Below, piece after piece: positions 16,101 to 24,725 of a stretch of DNA of 43,556 nt. The position numbers were made by a program, and so were the translations under genes. The notes below the pieces were generated by a model that saw nothing but the letters and a program-made list of their open reading frames with translations, had not been told where the DNA came from and ran no database searches. Numbering within the stretch: position 1 is the stretch's first letter; every line of letters starts with the position of its first letter. Source of the DNA: Streptococcus gordonii (GTDB lineage Bacteria; Bacillota; Bacilli; Lactobacillales; Streptococcaceae); NCBI RefSeq assembly GCF_001553855.1, contig NZ_LQWV01000012.1, positions 384,877 through 428,432 on the forward strand. Direction: 5' to 3'.

Positions 16101-17322
16101 GGTCTTCACCATCAATATTAGCCGTAATGACTTTAAGACCAATGTTCCAGATCTAAAAGCTGTTTCCGGTAAGTGGTATGTCGACGGTGAAAGTCTCTAT
16201 AATCAGAATACCAGCGCCAATGATTATTATATGGGAGGTCAGAAGATTCCTTTCCCTGAGTATAACTTGGATGTGGAGCTCAAGTATCAAAAAGGCTTGA
16301 TTAATATTTTCTATGCGTCTGAAAATGTTGACCCTCGCAATGCCTATTCTATTCAATTTGGCGATAATGATAAGATTAGACTTTACCGCTTTATGGGGGA
16401 GACGATTGCAGAAAATAGCATGAATAGCAAGCATCTTAATGACGGCCAGTTCCACCATGTTAAGCTAGTGAAAACTAAAAATGGTGTCAGTGTATCTGTG
16501 GACGGTGTAGAATACCTGAACCACCAATTTGATGCGGTTGAGCCTTATTATAATGATGCCTACGTCGGTCTGGGACTCTGGGATGGGGATTTGGAAGCTC
16601 GCAATTTCTTTGTGACCAATCTTCATGCCCCAGCAGTTAATAAGGCTTCTCTGCAGAAAGTGGTAGACAGTACGGCTAGTCTAGATCCAAGCCTCTACAC
16701 AGATGAGGCAGTTCAGGCTTACCATTCAGCCTTGGCTCGAGCCCAGACTCTCTTGGCAGATGAAAAAGCGGAGCAGGCAGATTTAGATAGAGCAGAACAG
16801 GATCTGAAGACAGCTCTTGCTACTCTGGCTGTGAAACCAAGTCATCAGGTCACTCCAGAAGAAGGGATAAAGGATCTAGTGGAAGAAAAGCCTTTCTTAG
16901 AAATCGTAATGGAAGAGATTGCATATCAGACCCGAGAACAGGAAAATCCAGAACTGGAACAAGGGCAGCGGCGGATACTTGTAGCCGGCCAAAAGGGTCA
17001 AAAGCGAGTCTTTGTAGAAGTCTTGAAGGGTCAGAGAACCATCCTCGGTCAGGAAGTGCTCTCTCTAGCAGTTGACGAACTAGTAGAAGTTGGCAGCAAG
17101 GTGGTGGTGGCTGAAAGTACTAAACAGCCTTTGACAAGGACCCAGCCTCAAGCTCTGAAGCAAGGTGAGGAAGGAAAAGTTATTCCGACGTCGAGATTGC
17201 AGTCAGCTCCCGACTCAGCTCTGCCTAAGACTGGCACTCAAGAAGATAAGTTTCTGCCTCTGGCTGGTTTAGCTTTTCTGGGAATGGGTCTTCTAGCTGG
17301 AAGGAAGAAACAAGGAGACTAA
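13102..17322 (+). CDS. fruA: cell-wall-anchored fructanase (GH32, FruA-like)
   Basis: 1,406 residues from ATG 13102 with GAGGTG just before. The signal (to about A43) carries a KSGKRW motif like those of streptococcal glucan/fructan enzymes. Order: Glu/Ala-rich linker (45-140); lectin-like beta domain (about 150-330); GH32 catalytic domain with WANDPNG (nucleophile Asp457), RDP (580-582) and acid/base Glu623 in TECPD; a second beta domain; Big_2-like Ig domain (about 930-1005); another laminin-G-like domain (1006-1180); FIVAR-like helices (about 1197-1245); G5-like domain (about 1262-1335); LPKTG (1374) with hydrophobic segment and RKK tail. It hydrolyses fructans (inulin, levan) or sucrose outside the cell. 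Length is close to S. mutans FruA. It stands alone between terminators. Confidence 0.9.
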   Translation: MKNHQEKVCKNWFMRKSGKRWFFGCALLAFGAFLLDGGGVVYADEGKANPAPAQVLQADSSAVSEPESGQTAAPTSNADKTENSVAGETAAMEASGQDAAVESANQKADKENQATANAKETKQEEDEQPAAKEVASEKLPAIETVDKQPGFNTNLAEAKGDKNGVWEVREQGLYSDARGKGDSFLYSQSQGKDFVYSTDVTFLSKEGAAALIFRSNNNPDDKSSYAVNIDGGSNNVKFWRWQGGRDYQFINEKHIEPTDDNKYRLKVVSIGSWVSYYVNDILVASSGDYTLQRDDKGQNTYLSEGYFGLLNWNSELLFQNTFYKEITPQSNPELEDIRVTSSVGKVEQKGQFTAPITIQYVKHDAETVDLTVVAKNPAAKVSVTDAAGRVYSDLKNIPLAVGANYLTVTSTVTDADGQEVSLTYRLNVHRRQADEVYYNELYRGQYHYSVKDGWANDPNGLVYYKGVYHFFYQFYDDTKWGPMHWGHATSKDLIHWEEQPIAFYPDANGAMFSGSIVADTTNSSGLFDNDQGGLVALITADGNGQRIKLAYSKDEGRTWTKLDQIAADWTDDPLQSQDFRDPKVFRWEGKWFMVVAGGPLRIYSSDNLRNWKVESTYADLHTECPDLYPLLADDGSLKWVLSRGGRSYKVGDFRQMEGKWTFVPDAEFAQADQVMNFGKDSYAAMTYYVQDFGSKANPTLPDIIASNWMNTWEDYCNLVADTVGQKFNGTFNLNLKLGLIKQDGSYRLTQTPITAYQSLRQEDKAVLYKDVEVSEKNGLLKDFSGDQYEIVSTFRPSETTKKVGFNLRVGDGEVTRVTYDLEKETLSIDRSQSGILLSNKFAQVDSQSVKRNADGSIDLHLYVDRSSLEVFAKGYTVAGANQIFPAPNSLAASVFVEGGAAKADIALYPLKGIWKDKQAVTKPLELVQASPVTNNIYVGDSLDLKAYIMPASVSQAVSWSVDQPDLVSVMEDGNKLRVTALQRGVVKVTATSKENPSLSKVFTINISRNDFKTNVPDLKAVSGKWYVDGESLYNQNTSANDYYMGGQKIPFPEYNLDVELKYQKGLINIFYASENVDPRNAYSIQFGDNDKIRLYRFMGETIAENSMNSKHLNDGQFHHVKLVKTKNGVSVSVDGVEYLNHQFDAVEPYYNDAYVGLGLWDGDLEARNFFVTNLHAPAVNKASLQKVVDSTASLDPSLYTDEAVQAYHSALARAQTLLADEKAEQADLDRAEQDLKTALATLAVKPSHQVTPEEGIKDLVEEKPFLEIVMEEIAYQTREQENPELEQGQRRILVAGQKGQKRVFVEVLKGQRTILGQEVLSLAVDELVEVGSKVVVAESTKQPLTRTQPQALKQGEEGKVIPTSRLQSAPDSALPKTGTQEDKFLPLAGLAFLGMGLLAGRKKQGD

Positions 17323-17350
17323 GGTGCTAAGCAATGGTTATTTGCACATA

Positions 17351-17380
17351 AAAAGGATGGGTGTTTTCCCGTCCTTTTTT
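17351..17380 (+). terminator. rho-independent terminator of fruA
   Basis: AAAAGGATGGG, loop TGTTTT, CCCGTCCTTTT, T-run. Confidence 0.88.
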
Positions 17381-17471
17381 GATATAATTACGGCTTGTGA
17401 AGTGATTCGTTTTTGGCTGAGCATGCTCCAGTATCTGGCAAGAAATTCCGCTACATCCATCTGCTTGCTTT

Positions 17472-18308
17472 TTAATTCTCTATCCGAACTTGCATCCGGA
17501 TGAACATATCGCGGTGCTGCTCCTGGAGTTGTGGCTGTTCATGAATGACCTCGCAGATATAATCGCCCACAGGAGTATGTCCAGCTTGGGTCAGAGCCTG
17601 GTAAAAATGCGGCAGAACTTTAAGTTCATCTGCAAAGGAAGAGCAGTAAGCAACAGCATAATTTCCTGCCGGTAGCAACATTCGATTTAAGTGAGGGAGT
17701 TCATTGGGAGTATGATGGAAGAGACAGAGTTGCTTGGAAATCCATCTTTCTTTTTGGAAATCTTCTTGTTTCATAATGGAACCAACACGGCTGAAATGAG
17801 TGAAAAAAGGACTGTAACGCAGGATTTCTTGCTTGAAGCAGCGGAGAGCAAGTTCGTATTCTTCACTTTTCATTTGATAAATATTTTGAGCAATTTCAAA
17901 AATAAGCAGCTGCCGTTCAGGAAAAGTTTGGATTTCCAGTTCTTGCTCGCTCTGTTTTTCGCCATAGATACGGGCACCAGACCGAAAGATTTCGATTTCT
18001 TGGATTTGTTTTTCTAAATCCTCTTTTTCCTCTAGAAGGCGCTGATAGCGCTCTTCGATAAGCTGGCGCAGTTGAAAATGGTCCTTGTCAGATAGGATTT
18101 CTTTGATGTCTTCTAGAGAAAAATTCAGTTGACGCAGGTACTGGATGGAGTCAACCAGAGAAGATTGATTGATGTGATAGTAGCGATAGTTGGTTTCTGG
18201 ATCGACTTTATAGGGTTTTAAAAGACCGATTTGGTCATAGAATCGTAGAGTTTGGATGGAAATCTGATTTATTTGGGAAAATTCTCCGATACGCAAAATT
18301 TTTTTCAT
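17472..18308 (-). CDS. MerR-family regulator with GyrI-like effector domain
   Basis: 278 residues. The N-terminal MerR helix-turn-helix (FSQINQISIQTLRFYDQIGLL; NYRYYHINQSSLVDSIQYLR) is followed by a long coiled helix (about 78-110, LEEKEDLEKQIQEIE), then a C-terminal domain (about 125-275) like BmrR/GyrI ligand-binding domains. It should bind a small molecule and act as an activator. It is divergent from the dehydrogenase-like gene, and the region between holds a 19-bp-spacer promoter with a dyad, the classic target. The ligand is unknown, perhaps the substrate of the neighbour enzyme. Confidence 0.85.
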   Translation of the reverse strand: MKKILRIGEFSQINQISIQTLRFYDQIGLLKPYKVDPETNYRYYHINQSSLVDSIQYLRQLNFSLEDIKEILSDKDHFQLRQLIEERYQRLLEEKEDLEKQIQEIEIFRSGARIYGEKQSEQELEIQTFPERQLLIFEIAQNIYQMKSEEYELALRCFKQEILRYSPFFTHFSRVGSIMKQEDFQKERWISKQLCLFHHTPNELPHLNRMLLPAGNYAVAYCSSFADELKVLPHFYQALTQAGHTPVGDYICEVIHEQPQLQEQHRDMFIRMQVRIEN

Positions 18309-18324
18309 TTTTTAAAACCCTCTA

Positions 18325-18355
18325 TTGACTCTCTAGTTACTAGAGATATTATACT
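18325..18355 (+). promoter_or_regulatory. MerR-type promoter with 19-bp spacer
   Basis: -35 TTGACT (18325-18330), a spacer of exactly 19 bp, -10 TATACT (18350-18355). The spacer begins with the dyad CTCTAGTTACTAGAG (18331-18345). MerR proteins are known to twist such overlong spacers to activate transcription, so this strongly links the regulator at 17472-18308 with the gene at 18395. Confidence 0.85.
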
Positions 18356-18394
18356 ATAATTGTGAAAATAATAACAATTAATGGAGGGTTTGCC

Positions 18395-19429
18395 ATGAGA
18401 AATACAAAAATTCGTGCTGTCCAGTATGGCTGCGGCAAGATGTCTAAAGTGATTTTCAAGTACCTACTGGATCACGGTGTAGAAATTGTCGGAGCTATTG
18501 ATAACAATCCTGCTGTAGTAGGACAGGATGTTGGTGATTTTGCAGAGCTAGGCTATAAGACTGGTGTCCTGATTTCTGATAATGCTGAACGTGTCTTTGG
18601 AGAGTGTGACGCTGACATTGCCATTGTCACCATTGCTTCCTATATGCCGGAAATGTATGATTTTTTTGAAAGAGCCATCAAACATGGAGTTAATATCATC
18701 ACGACCTGTGAGGAAGCTATCTATCCTTGGACGACATCGCCATCCGAAACAAACCGCTTGGACAAGCTGGCCAAAGAATATGGTGTCACTGTAATGGGTT
18801 CAGGCATGCAGGATATTTACTGGATTAATATGCCTTGCTTGGCTATGTCTGGCCTTAATCACATTCAAAAGGTGAAAGGGATTGTCAGCTATAATGTGGA
18901 AGATTATGGTCTGGCTTTAGCAGAAGCGCATGGTGCTGGTTACGATTCAGAGCGATTTGAAAAGGAAATTGCCAGTGCTGAGAGTCTGCCGTCCTATATG
19001 TGGAATGCTGCTGAAGCTATTTGCTCTAAGATGAACTGGACCATTCAGGATATTTCACAAAAGAGTGTTCCTTACATTTTGGATGAAGATGTTTATTCTG
19101 AAACGCTGGGACGTACAGTTCCGGCGGGGCAAGTAACGGGTATGTCAGCTGTGACAACCATTCATACCCATCAGGGAATTGAGTTAGAAGTAGAGTGTAT
19201 TGGCAAGGTCTATCGTGAAAATGACGGAGATATGTGTGATTGGGAAATTACTGGTGAGCCAAATTTAGTCTTCTCAGTCAGCAAGCCTGATACTGTAGCC
19301 TTGACCTGTGCCACTATCGTCAATCGAATCCCTTCTGTGTTAGATGCACCGGCAGGTTATGTGACTTCAGAGTTGGCGCGTGACTTGGCCTATCCGACCT
19401 ATCCACTTCATATCTATGTGGAAAAATAA
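18395..19429 (+). CDS. dihydrodipicolinate reductase/2,4-diaminopentanoate dehydrogenase-like oxidoreductase
   Basis: 344 residues from ATG 18395, with GGAGGG seven bases before; a GTG 33 bases upstream has no such site. The Rossmann start VQYGCGKMSKVIFKYLLDHG and the NNPAVVGQDVGD segment mark an NAD(P)-dependent DapB-like fold. The middle is like ord-type 2,4-diaminopentanoate dehydrogenases (TTCEEAIYPW, GSGMQDIYWINMP). The family reversibly deaminates or reduces amino-keto compounds; the exact substrate is unknown. It is controlled by the divergent MerR gene. It is not a likely lysine-pathway DapB, given its length of 344 and the specific regulator. Confidence 0.75.
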   Translation: MRNTKIRAVQYGCGKMSKVIFKYLLDHGVEIVGAIDNNPAVVGQDVGDFAELGYKTGVLISDNAERVFGECDADIAIVTIASYMPEMYDFFERAIKHGVNIITTCEEAIYPWTTSPSETNRLDKLAKEYGVTVMGSGMQDIYWINMPCLAMSGLNHIQKVKGIVSYNVEDYGLALAEAHGAGYDSERFEKEIASAESLPSYMWNAAEAICSKMNWTIQDISQKSVPYILDEDVYSETLGRTVPAGQVTGMSAVTTIHTHQGIELEVECIGKVYRENDGDMCDWEITGEPNLVFSVSKPDTVALTCATIVNRIPSVLDAPAGYVTSELARDLAYPTYPLHIYVEK

Positions 19430-19443
19430 CAAAGCTTATAACT

Positions 19444-19482
19444 AAAAATACACCTCCCGCATCAATTGGGAGGTGTGTTTTT
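19444..19482. terminator. bidirectional terminator between convergent genes
   Basis: A 15-bp stem (19444-19458 with 19468-19482, one wobble) with A-tract and T-tract on opposite sides. It serves the dehydrogenase-like gene (plus) and the M14 carboxypeptidase gene (minus). Confidence 0.9.
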
Positions 19483-19487
19483 AAGTA

Positions 19488-22400
19488 TTAGTCTTCCTTT
19501 TTCTTCAAAAGGAAGAGTCCAGCAGAGCAAGCGATTAAAATACTTGCTAGCTTGAAGCCTTCAGTCATTTCCTGTGTTCCAGTTTTTGGAAGAGAATCTC
19601 TGCTATTGGTCAAAGAAATCTCTTGAACAGGGTCAACTTTAGTTGCAGGTTTAAAATCAAGTCTTGTTTGATTTGGAGCTTGATAAGTCTTGCTTGGAGC
19701 CTGGTAAGTAGGAGGCGTTAATGGCTGAGGTTGAGGAATTGGATTTGGAGTTGGATTTGGCAAAATATAATCTGTCAAGTTTGCCAACTGACTACCAAAG
19801 ACAGCATTGGATATCCAACGGTAGAAGTGAATTGTATGCAAGCGGTTGGTAGGATTTCCAGCATATACTAATAATGGGTTTTCATTGTATTTTCCAGAGA
19901 TAGCTACAATTTTGTTAGCCAGTTTTTCGTTGCCTGGCCACCATCCAGCTATATAGTAATCACTGCCAGCGATTGTTGCCAAAGTTTTGAAGTTAGCTGG
20001 GACCTTGGCAATCCAGTTTCCTGAGTTAGAATAGAAGAGGTCGTTCTTATTATAGCCACTAGTCAGTGGGTCTTGATCATCTATAATTGCTTTCATGAGG
20101 CCTTCAAAATCACTGCCACCAGAGAATTTTTCAGCGTCAAATCCGTCGATAAGACCCAGTTTTTCTAATCTTTGCATAGCAGAACCACCAACGACGATGG
20201 TTGGCTTGAGACCGACCAGAGATTTGTCAAAATTATTGCTTTCTAAAACAACAACATCAGCTTCCTCTGGTGTGTCGACAAGATCAAAGCCTAGATTTTT
20301 TAGTGCTAGAGCTGTATGTGTAGGCGAATCAACACCTGCCCAATAAAATTGATGAGGAGGTGAATAGACTTTCAGGGCTTTCAGGCTTGGGCCGTTAGGA
20401 ACCTTATAGAGTGCATCCCCGTAGATGGCATAATCTCCCAGCAGGTTTTCGAATGTCGGTGTATCAACGATATAGCCATCGTCTGTTAGATAGACTTTCT
20501 TTCCTTGGCGAATAGCTTGGTTAACAGCTTTTACGGCACTGTCGGATGTATTTGCGATCACGTAGTAAGGAGCCGAGTGGTTAATTTCGCTTGTACGAGT
20601 AGCACGAAGAGCCGTTACGTCTCCTAATTTTCCGTCAAAGAGTTTATCTTTGAAGACTGCTTCCGCTTTAAAGCCACGCATGTCTGGGAAATTCACTAAA
20701 AGTTCGGCATACATAGCTGACCAAGCGGATTCATTAGAACCTTTATAAAGGATATGGTTGGCATAGCCTCGTTTGGCTTGGGCCATATCAACAACCAGGT
20801 CCCCTTTCTTATAGTTGCCTACATCTTCCTTCAATTCTTTAAGAGTGACACCATTTCTCTTGAAGTATTCAATCATATTGAAGGCTTGTTGGGAGTCATT
20901 GTTTTTATCAAGTCCCATCGGAATGACATAATAGTCAGGGAAGAATTTCTTTTGACCATTCTTGATCCGTCCAACAACCTTACCATCAGGTCCTACTAAT
21001 TCATTCTCTGCTTTAGGATCTTCTACCTTATTGATACCTCTTAGATAGAAGTTGAGGCGCATTTCCATCAATTTATCTGGGTTTTGAGATAAGTAAGAAA
21101 TACCTCCCAATACTGCGTGGTATCCAGCTTTATAGGACTCTTGATTTCCTTCAGGTATTTCGATTGTATGCCCTAAGATACCATGGTACATAGCGTAAAC
21201 TCCAGTATAGCCGGAGAAGGAATCGTCCCAGCCATCACCCCAGTCTAGTTTAGGGATAATATAGCTGTCATACTTAGAGTTAGCAACGCCGGCACGTCCC
21301 ATGTGGTGGGCGTTTTCCAGCATATTTTCTGACAAGAGGTCATATTCGAAGTTGGGATCATGAGGTGGTGTTGCTGGTTCGATCAAGAATTCTTTAACGA
21401 ATCCATGGATGTCATATAGAGCAATAGGATTCCATTTATTGATGAGACCAGCGACAGTTCGAGTTTCAGGGTTGGCCTGATAACTTGTGTCCCGGTTTGG
21501 GTCAATTCCGTTAGCTAGTGCACGAGTATTGGCAACATCTCCGTCCGGATTTTCTGTGAAGTCAAATAAGAAAATAAATTTCTTGAGGAGTTCCTTGACA
21601 CTAAGAGTAACATTTTTGGCAAGCCCATTGGCATCAGTTGTCTGGAAAGAAATAAGATCTTTAGTAGCAAAGGTATTGAAAAGTCCAGTGATGATGTCGA
21701 TGGCGGGCTGTTCATCAGCGTGGGTATTGTTGATAAGGACTGGGAGCTTATAATCCAGTTTACCGTTCTTTAAGGCAGCCAGCATTTCGGCAGGCTTTGT
21801 GAGGGCTTTTGGATTGGTTGTATTGAGGTAGTCATCAATGCTCTTCTGATCGGAGCTAATAATTCCCAGTTTAACATCTCGTCCTTGCGCACTCTTGCCA
21901 ATCGTTTCGATTTGAACCAAACGATCATCTTTAGCTTCTTGTCGACTCTTTTCGATAGAGGCCAGCATTTCATCGTGGGTATGGAAGTCTTCATATGGTC
22001 TTAGGACAATGTTTTTGCGAATAGTAAGTCCCAAATCTTCGCTGACCCCGACTAATTCATGATTTCCCATAAAGTTGCGGTAGGTTCTGCGAATATTGTT
22101 GGGTGTCCGTAAACTCAGATCTTGGCCAAATAGTTCGTTAAATTTCAGAGATAGCTTGAGGTCATTTCCTTCGACTTTTTCTTCTATGGTTACAAAGGGA
22201 TCTCCAGAGAATGTGCCGTCTTCCATCTTCCATGTTTTCCACTCGCTAATTGGCTTGTTATCGAGTGTCCAACTAATTTTGTTGGCTTTGGCACCTTGTT
22301 CTTGAATGGTTTCCTCAATGTTGGCTTTTTCAGACATATAAACCTTGCTGTCCGCAAGTTGAACCTTTGAGTCTTCACTGCTAGCTGCGCGTGTTTCAGG

Positions 22401-22745
22401 CTTATCAGGTGCAGTAGTGTTTTCAGAGCTAGTTTCCTTTTTGTTTTCTGCTCCTGTGGCTGGGCTAGTAGCCGTTTCGCTTGTAGTCTTATCCGATTCA
22501 GCTACAGGCTGAGTTTCCTTATTAGCAGTATCTGCCTGAGGTTGATCAGAATGATCTTCTGTTTTCTCGGCACTGACAGGAGTAGGATTTTCGACAAGAC
22601 TACTTACTGGACTTGCTTCTTGTTGCGCTTCAGTCGGATTTAGCGTATCGGCAGCTACGTTTCCTTGGGCTAGAACAGCTAGAAGGGCTGCGGCTGACAG
22701 GCTAAGAACCTGAGTATATAAGCGTTTCTTATAGGTGTCTTTCAT
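19488..22745 (-). CDS. LPxTG-anchored M14-family zinc carboxypeptidase
   Basis: 1,085 residues from ATG 22745, with AGGAGGT before it. The signal peptide ends near VAADT. A Ser/Thr/Glu-rich region to about 140 follows, then a lead domain and the M14 peptidase domain. Zinc ligands are His342 and Glu345 (THADEQPA) and His447 (YDIHGF); the catalytic Glu529 lies in HTIEIPEG. A long accessory part, a Pro/Gln-rich stretch with TYQAP repeats and LPKTG (1052) with hydrophobic segment and KKKED tail complete it. It would trim C-terminal residues from peptides or host proteins at the cell surface. Its promoter holds a cre site, which suggests repression when good sugars are present. Substrate unknown. 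Confidence 0.88.
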   Translation of the reverse strand: MKDTYKKRLYTQVLSLSAAALLAVLAQGNVAADTLNPTEAQQEASPVSSLVENPTPVSAEKTEDHSDQPQADTANKETQPVAESDKTTSETATSPATGAENKKETSSENTTAPDKPETRAASSEDSKVQLADSKVYMSEKANIEETIQEQGAKANKISWTLDNKPISEWKTWKMEDGTFSGDPFVTIEEKVEGNDLKLSLKFNELFGQDLSLRTPNNIRRTYRNFMGNHELVGVSEDLGLTIRKNIVLRPYEDFHTHDEMLASIEKSRQEAKDDRLVQIETIGKSAQGRDVKLGIISSDQKSIDDYLNTTNPKALTKPAEMLAALKNGKLDYKLPVLINNTHADEQPAIDIITGLFNTFATKDLISFQTTDANGLAKNVTLSVKELLKKFIFLFDFTENPDGDVANTRALANGIDPNRDTSYQANPETRTVAGLINKWNPIALYDIHGFVKEFLIEPATPPHDPNFEYDLLSENMLENAHHMGRAGVANSKYDSYIIPKLDWGDGWDDSFSGYTGVYAMYHGILGHTIEIPEGNQESYKAGYHAVLGGISYLSQNPDKLMEMRLNFYLRGINKVEDPKAENELVGPDGKVVGRIKNGQKKFFPDYYVIPMGLDKNNDSQQAFNMIEYFKRNGVTLKELKEDVGNYKKGDLVVDMAQAKRGYANHILYKGSNESAWSAMYAELLVNFPDMRGFKAEAVFKDKLFDGKLGDVTALRATRTSEINHSAPYYVIANTSDSAVKAVNQAIRQGKKVYLTDDGYIVDTPTFENLLGDYAIYGDALYKVPNGPSLKALKVYSPPHQFYWAGVDSPTHTALALKNLGFDLVDTPEEADVVVLESNNFDKSLVGLKPTIVVGGSAMQRLEKLGLIDGFDAEKFSGGSDFEGLMKAIIDDQDPLTSGYNKNDLFYSNSGNWIAKVPANFKTLATIAGSDYYIAGWWPGNEKLANKIVAISGKYNENPLLVYAGNPTNRLHTIHFYRWISNAVFGSQLANLTDYILPNPTPNPIPQPQPLTPPTYQAPSKTYQAPNQTRLDFKPATKVDPVQEISLTNSRDSLPKTGTQEMTEGFKLASILIACSAGLFLLKKKED

Positions 22746-22779
22746 AAGAGACCTCCTTTGTAATGTGTTCTTTAATCTT

Positions 22780-22808
22780 ACTATATCAATTTTTGTAATC
22801 GTTTTCAA
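22780..22808 (-). promoter_or_regulatory. promoter of the M14 carboxypeptidase with cre (CcpA) site
   Basis: On the minus strand: TTGAAA (22808-22803), 17-bp spacer, TATAGT (22785-22780). The segment TGAAAACGATTACA (22807-22794) fits the cre consensus TGWAANCGNTNWCA at every position and overlaps the -35 and spacer, the usual place for CcpA repression. Confidence 0.82.
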
Positions 22809-23017
22809 GAAAAAGCATAGATAAAAATATGCTTTCAATAGACAAATCTGAGAATCTGTCTTGCAATTCCATCTATGAGCCTTGTCGAACAAGAAATGAC
22901 GGGCTTATTTTATATGGATGAATTATGGATTCCTGCCTAAAATAGAAGAGTGAGAAGAAAGCATGTATAAGCTCGTCTGAGGAATTTCTACAATTCCATG
23001 CAAAATCACATCTTTTA

Positions 23018-23026
23018 TGCTACAAT
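23018..23026 (+). promoter_or_regulatory. extended -10 promoter of the ACT/UPF0210 operon
   Basis: TGCTACAAT, an extended -10, 31 bases before the ATG at 23058. No good -35 is visible. Confidence 0.6.
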
Positions 23027-23057
23027 AATACAAACAAAAAATGGATTGGAGTCGACA

Positions 23058-23324
23058 ATGAAAGCAATTATTACGGTTGTTGGGAAAGATAGATCAGGGA
23101 TTGTTGCAGGAGTCTCAACTAAGATTGCAGAGTTGGGATTGAATATAGATGATATTTCACAGACTGTTTTGGATGAATTTTTTACGATGATGGCTGTTGT
23201 TTCAAGTGAAGAAAAACAAGATTTTGCAGCTCTTCGTAGTGAATTTGAGAGCTTTGGCCAGACTCTTAACGTCAAAATCAATATTCAAAGTGCAGCTATT
23301 TTTGATGCCATGTACAATATCTAA
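23058..23324 (+). CDS. ACT-domain protein, UPF0237 family
   Basis: 88 residues from ATG 23058, the usual length of UPF0237 proteins; longer in-frame starts upstream would add residues the family lacks. A single ACT domain: MKAIITVVGKDRSGIVAGVSTKIAELGLNI, with the GKDRPG-like ligand loop (GKDRSG). ACT domains bind amino acids and often regulate enzymes. The UPF0210 gene follows after 10 bases, an arrangement conserved in many Firmicutes, so it probably modulates that partner. Confidence 0.9.
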   Translation: MKAIITVVGKDRSGIVAGVSTKIAELGLNIDDISQTVLDEFFTMMAVVSSEEKQDFAALRSEFESFGQTLNVKINIQSAAIFDAMYNI

Positions 23325-23334
23325 GGAGTGAAGG

Positions 23335-24672
23335 ATGGATATTAGACAAGTTACAGAAACCATTGCCATGATTGAGGAGCAGAATTTCGATATTCGGACT
23401 ATCACCATGGGTATTTCACTCTTGGACTGCATCGATACAGACATTGATCGGGCTGCTGAGAAGATTTACCAAAAAATCACGACCAAGGCTAAAAATTTGG
23501 TGGCAGTTGGGGACGAAATTGCTGCAGAGCTCGGGATTCCTATCGTCAACAAGCGGGTCTCAGTGACTCCGATTTCGCTGATTGGGGCGGCCACGGATGC
23601 TAAAGATTATATTCCTTTGGCTAAGGCTCTGGATCGAGCGGCTAAGGAAATCGGCGTAGACTTTATAGGTGGTTTCTCTGCCTTGGTCCAAAAGGGCTAT
23701 CAAAAAGGCGATGAAATCCTCATTAATTCTATTCCACGAGCTTTAGCAGAGACGGACAAGGTCTGTTCTTCTGTCAATATCGGCTCAACTAAGACTGGTA
23801 TTAATATGACGGCAGTTGCGGATATGGGACGGATTATTAAGGAAACAGCCCAACTGTCTGACATGGGTGTAGCTAAATTGGTCGTCTTTGCCAATGCGGT
23901 AGAGGACAATCCTTTCATGGCTGGTGCCTTCCATGGTGTTGGTGAAGCAGATGTGGTCATCAATGTCGGTGTTTCAGGACCTGGTGTTGTCAAGCGGGCT
24001 TTGGAAAAGGTTCGTGGTGAGAGCTTTGACGTGGTGGCTGAAACAGTCAAGAAAACGGCCTTCAAAATCACTCGTATTGGTCAGTTGGTTGGTCAGATGG
24101 CCAGCGAACGTCTGGGCGTTAAGTTTGGGATTGTTGACTTGAGTTTGGCTCCAACGCCAGCAGTCGGAGACTCAGTGGCCCGTGTCTTAGAAGAAATGGG
24201 CTTAGAAACAGTCGGCACTCATGGCACGACAGCGGCGCTTGCTCTACTCAATGACCAAGTCAAAAAAGGTGGTGTCATGGCCTGCAATCAGGTTGGCGGA
24301 CTATCTGGTGCTTTCATCCCTGTGTCAGAAGACGAGGGCATGATTGCGGCTGTGCAAAACGGCTCGCTCAATCTAGAAAAGTTAGAAGCTATGACAGCTA
24401 TCTGCTCGGTAGGTTTGGATATGATTGCCATCCCGGAGGCGACACCGGCTGAAACTATCGCAGCCATGATTGCCGATGAAGCAGCTATTGGTGTCATCAA
24501 TCAGAAGACAACAGCTGTGCGGATTATTCCAAAGGGCAAGGAAGGCGATATGATCGAATTTGGCGGGCTCTTGGGAACAGCTCCGGTCATGAAGGTAAAT
24601 CAGGCTTCGTCAGCTGCCTTTATCGCGCGGGGGGGTCAGATTCCAGCACCTATTCACAGTTTTAAAAATTAA
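23335..24672 (+). CDS. UPF0210 / DUF711 'PFL-family' protein
   Basis: 445 residues beginning [32 protein letters not shown], the start typical of this family. [16 protein letters not shown] and [21 protein letters not shown] are conserved stretches. Structurally the family resembles pyruvate-formate-lyase-like barrels, but I see no glycyl-radical motif (RVSGY). Biochemical role is not established. AAGGAG precedes the ATG and it is coupled to the ACT protein. Confidence 0.9.
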   Translation: MDIRQVTETIAMIEEQNFDIRTITMGISLLDCIDTDIDRAAEKIYQKITTKAKNLVAVGDEIAAELGIPIVNKRVSVTPISLIGAATDAKDYIPLAKALDRAAKEIGVDFIGGFSALVQKGYQKGDEILINSIPRALAETDKVCSSVNIGSTKTGINMTAVADMGRIIKETAQLSDMGVAKLVVFANAVEDNPFMAGAFHGVGEADVVINVGVSGPGVVKRALEKVRGESFDVVAETVKKTAFKITRIGQLVGQMASERLGVKFGIVDLSLAPTPAVGDSVARVLEEMGLETVGTHGTTAALALLNDQVKKGGVMACNQVGGLSGAFIPVSEDEGMIAAVQNGSLNLEKLEAMTAICSVGLDMIAIPEATPAETIAAMIADEAAIGVINQKTTAVRIIPKGKEGDMIEFGGLLGTAPVMKVNQASSAAFIARGGQIPAPIHSFKN

Positions 24673-24682
24673 TAAGAAAATC

Positions 24683-24706
24683 AGGTCTGTGCAGACAGGC
24701 CTTTTC
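24683..24706 (+). terminator. weak hairpin terminator after UPF0210
   Basis: AGGTCTGT, loop GCAG, ACAGGCCT, then TTT. Short tail; may be leaky into the phosphatase genes. Confidence 0.5.
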
Positions 24707-24725
24707 GATTGAACAAGGAGAAGAG

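Noticed and set aside
17395..17475. Short plus-strand frame with LAEHAPVSGKKFRYIHLLAF
   Set aside because: About 24 codons between stops, no start or ribosome site; could be a gene relic but support is too thin.
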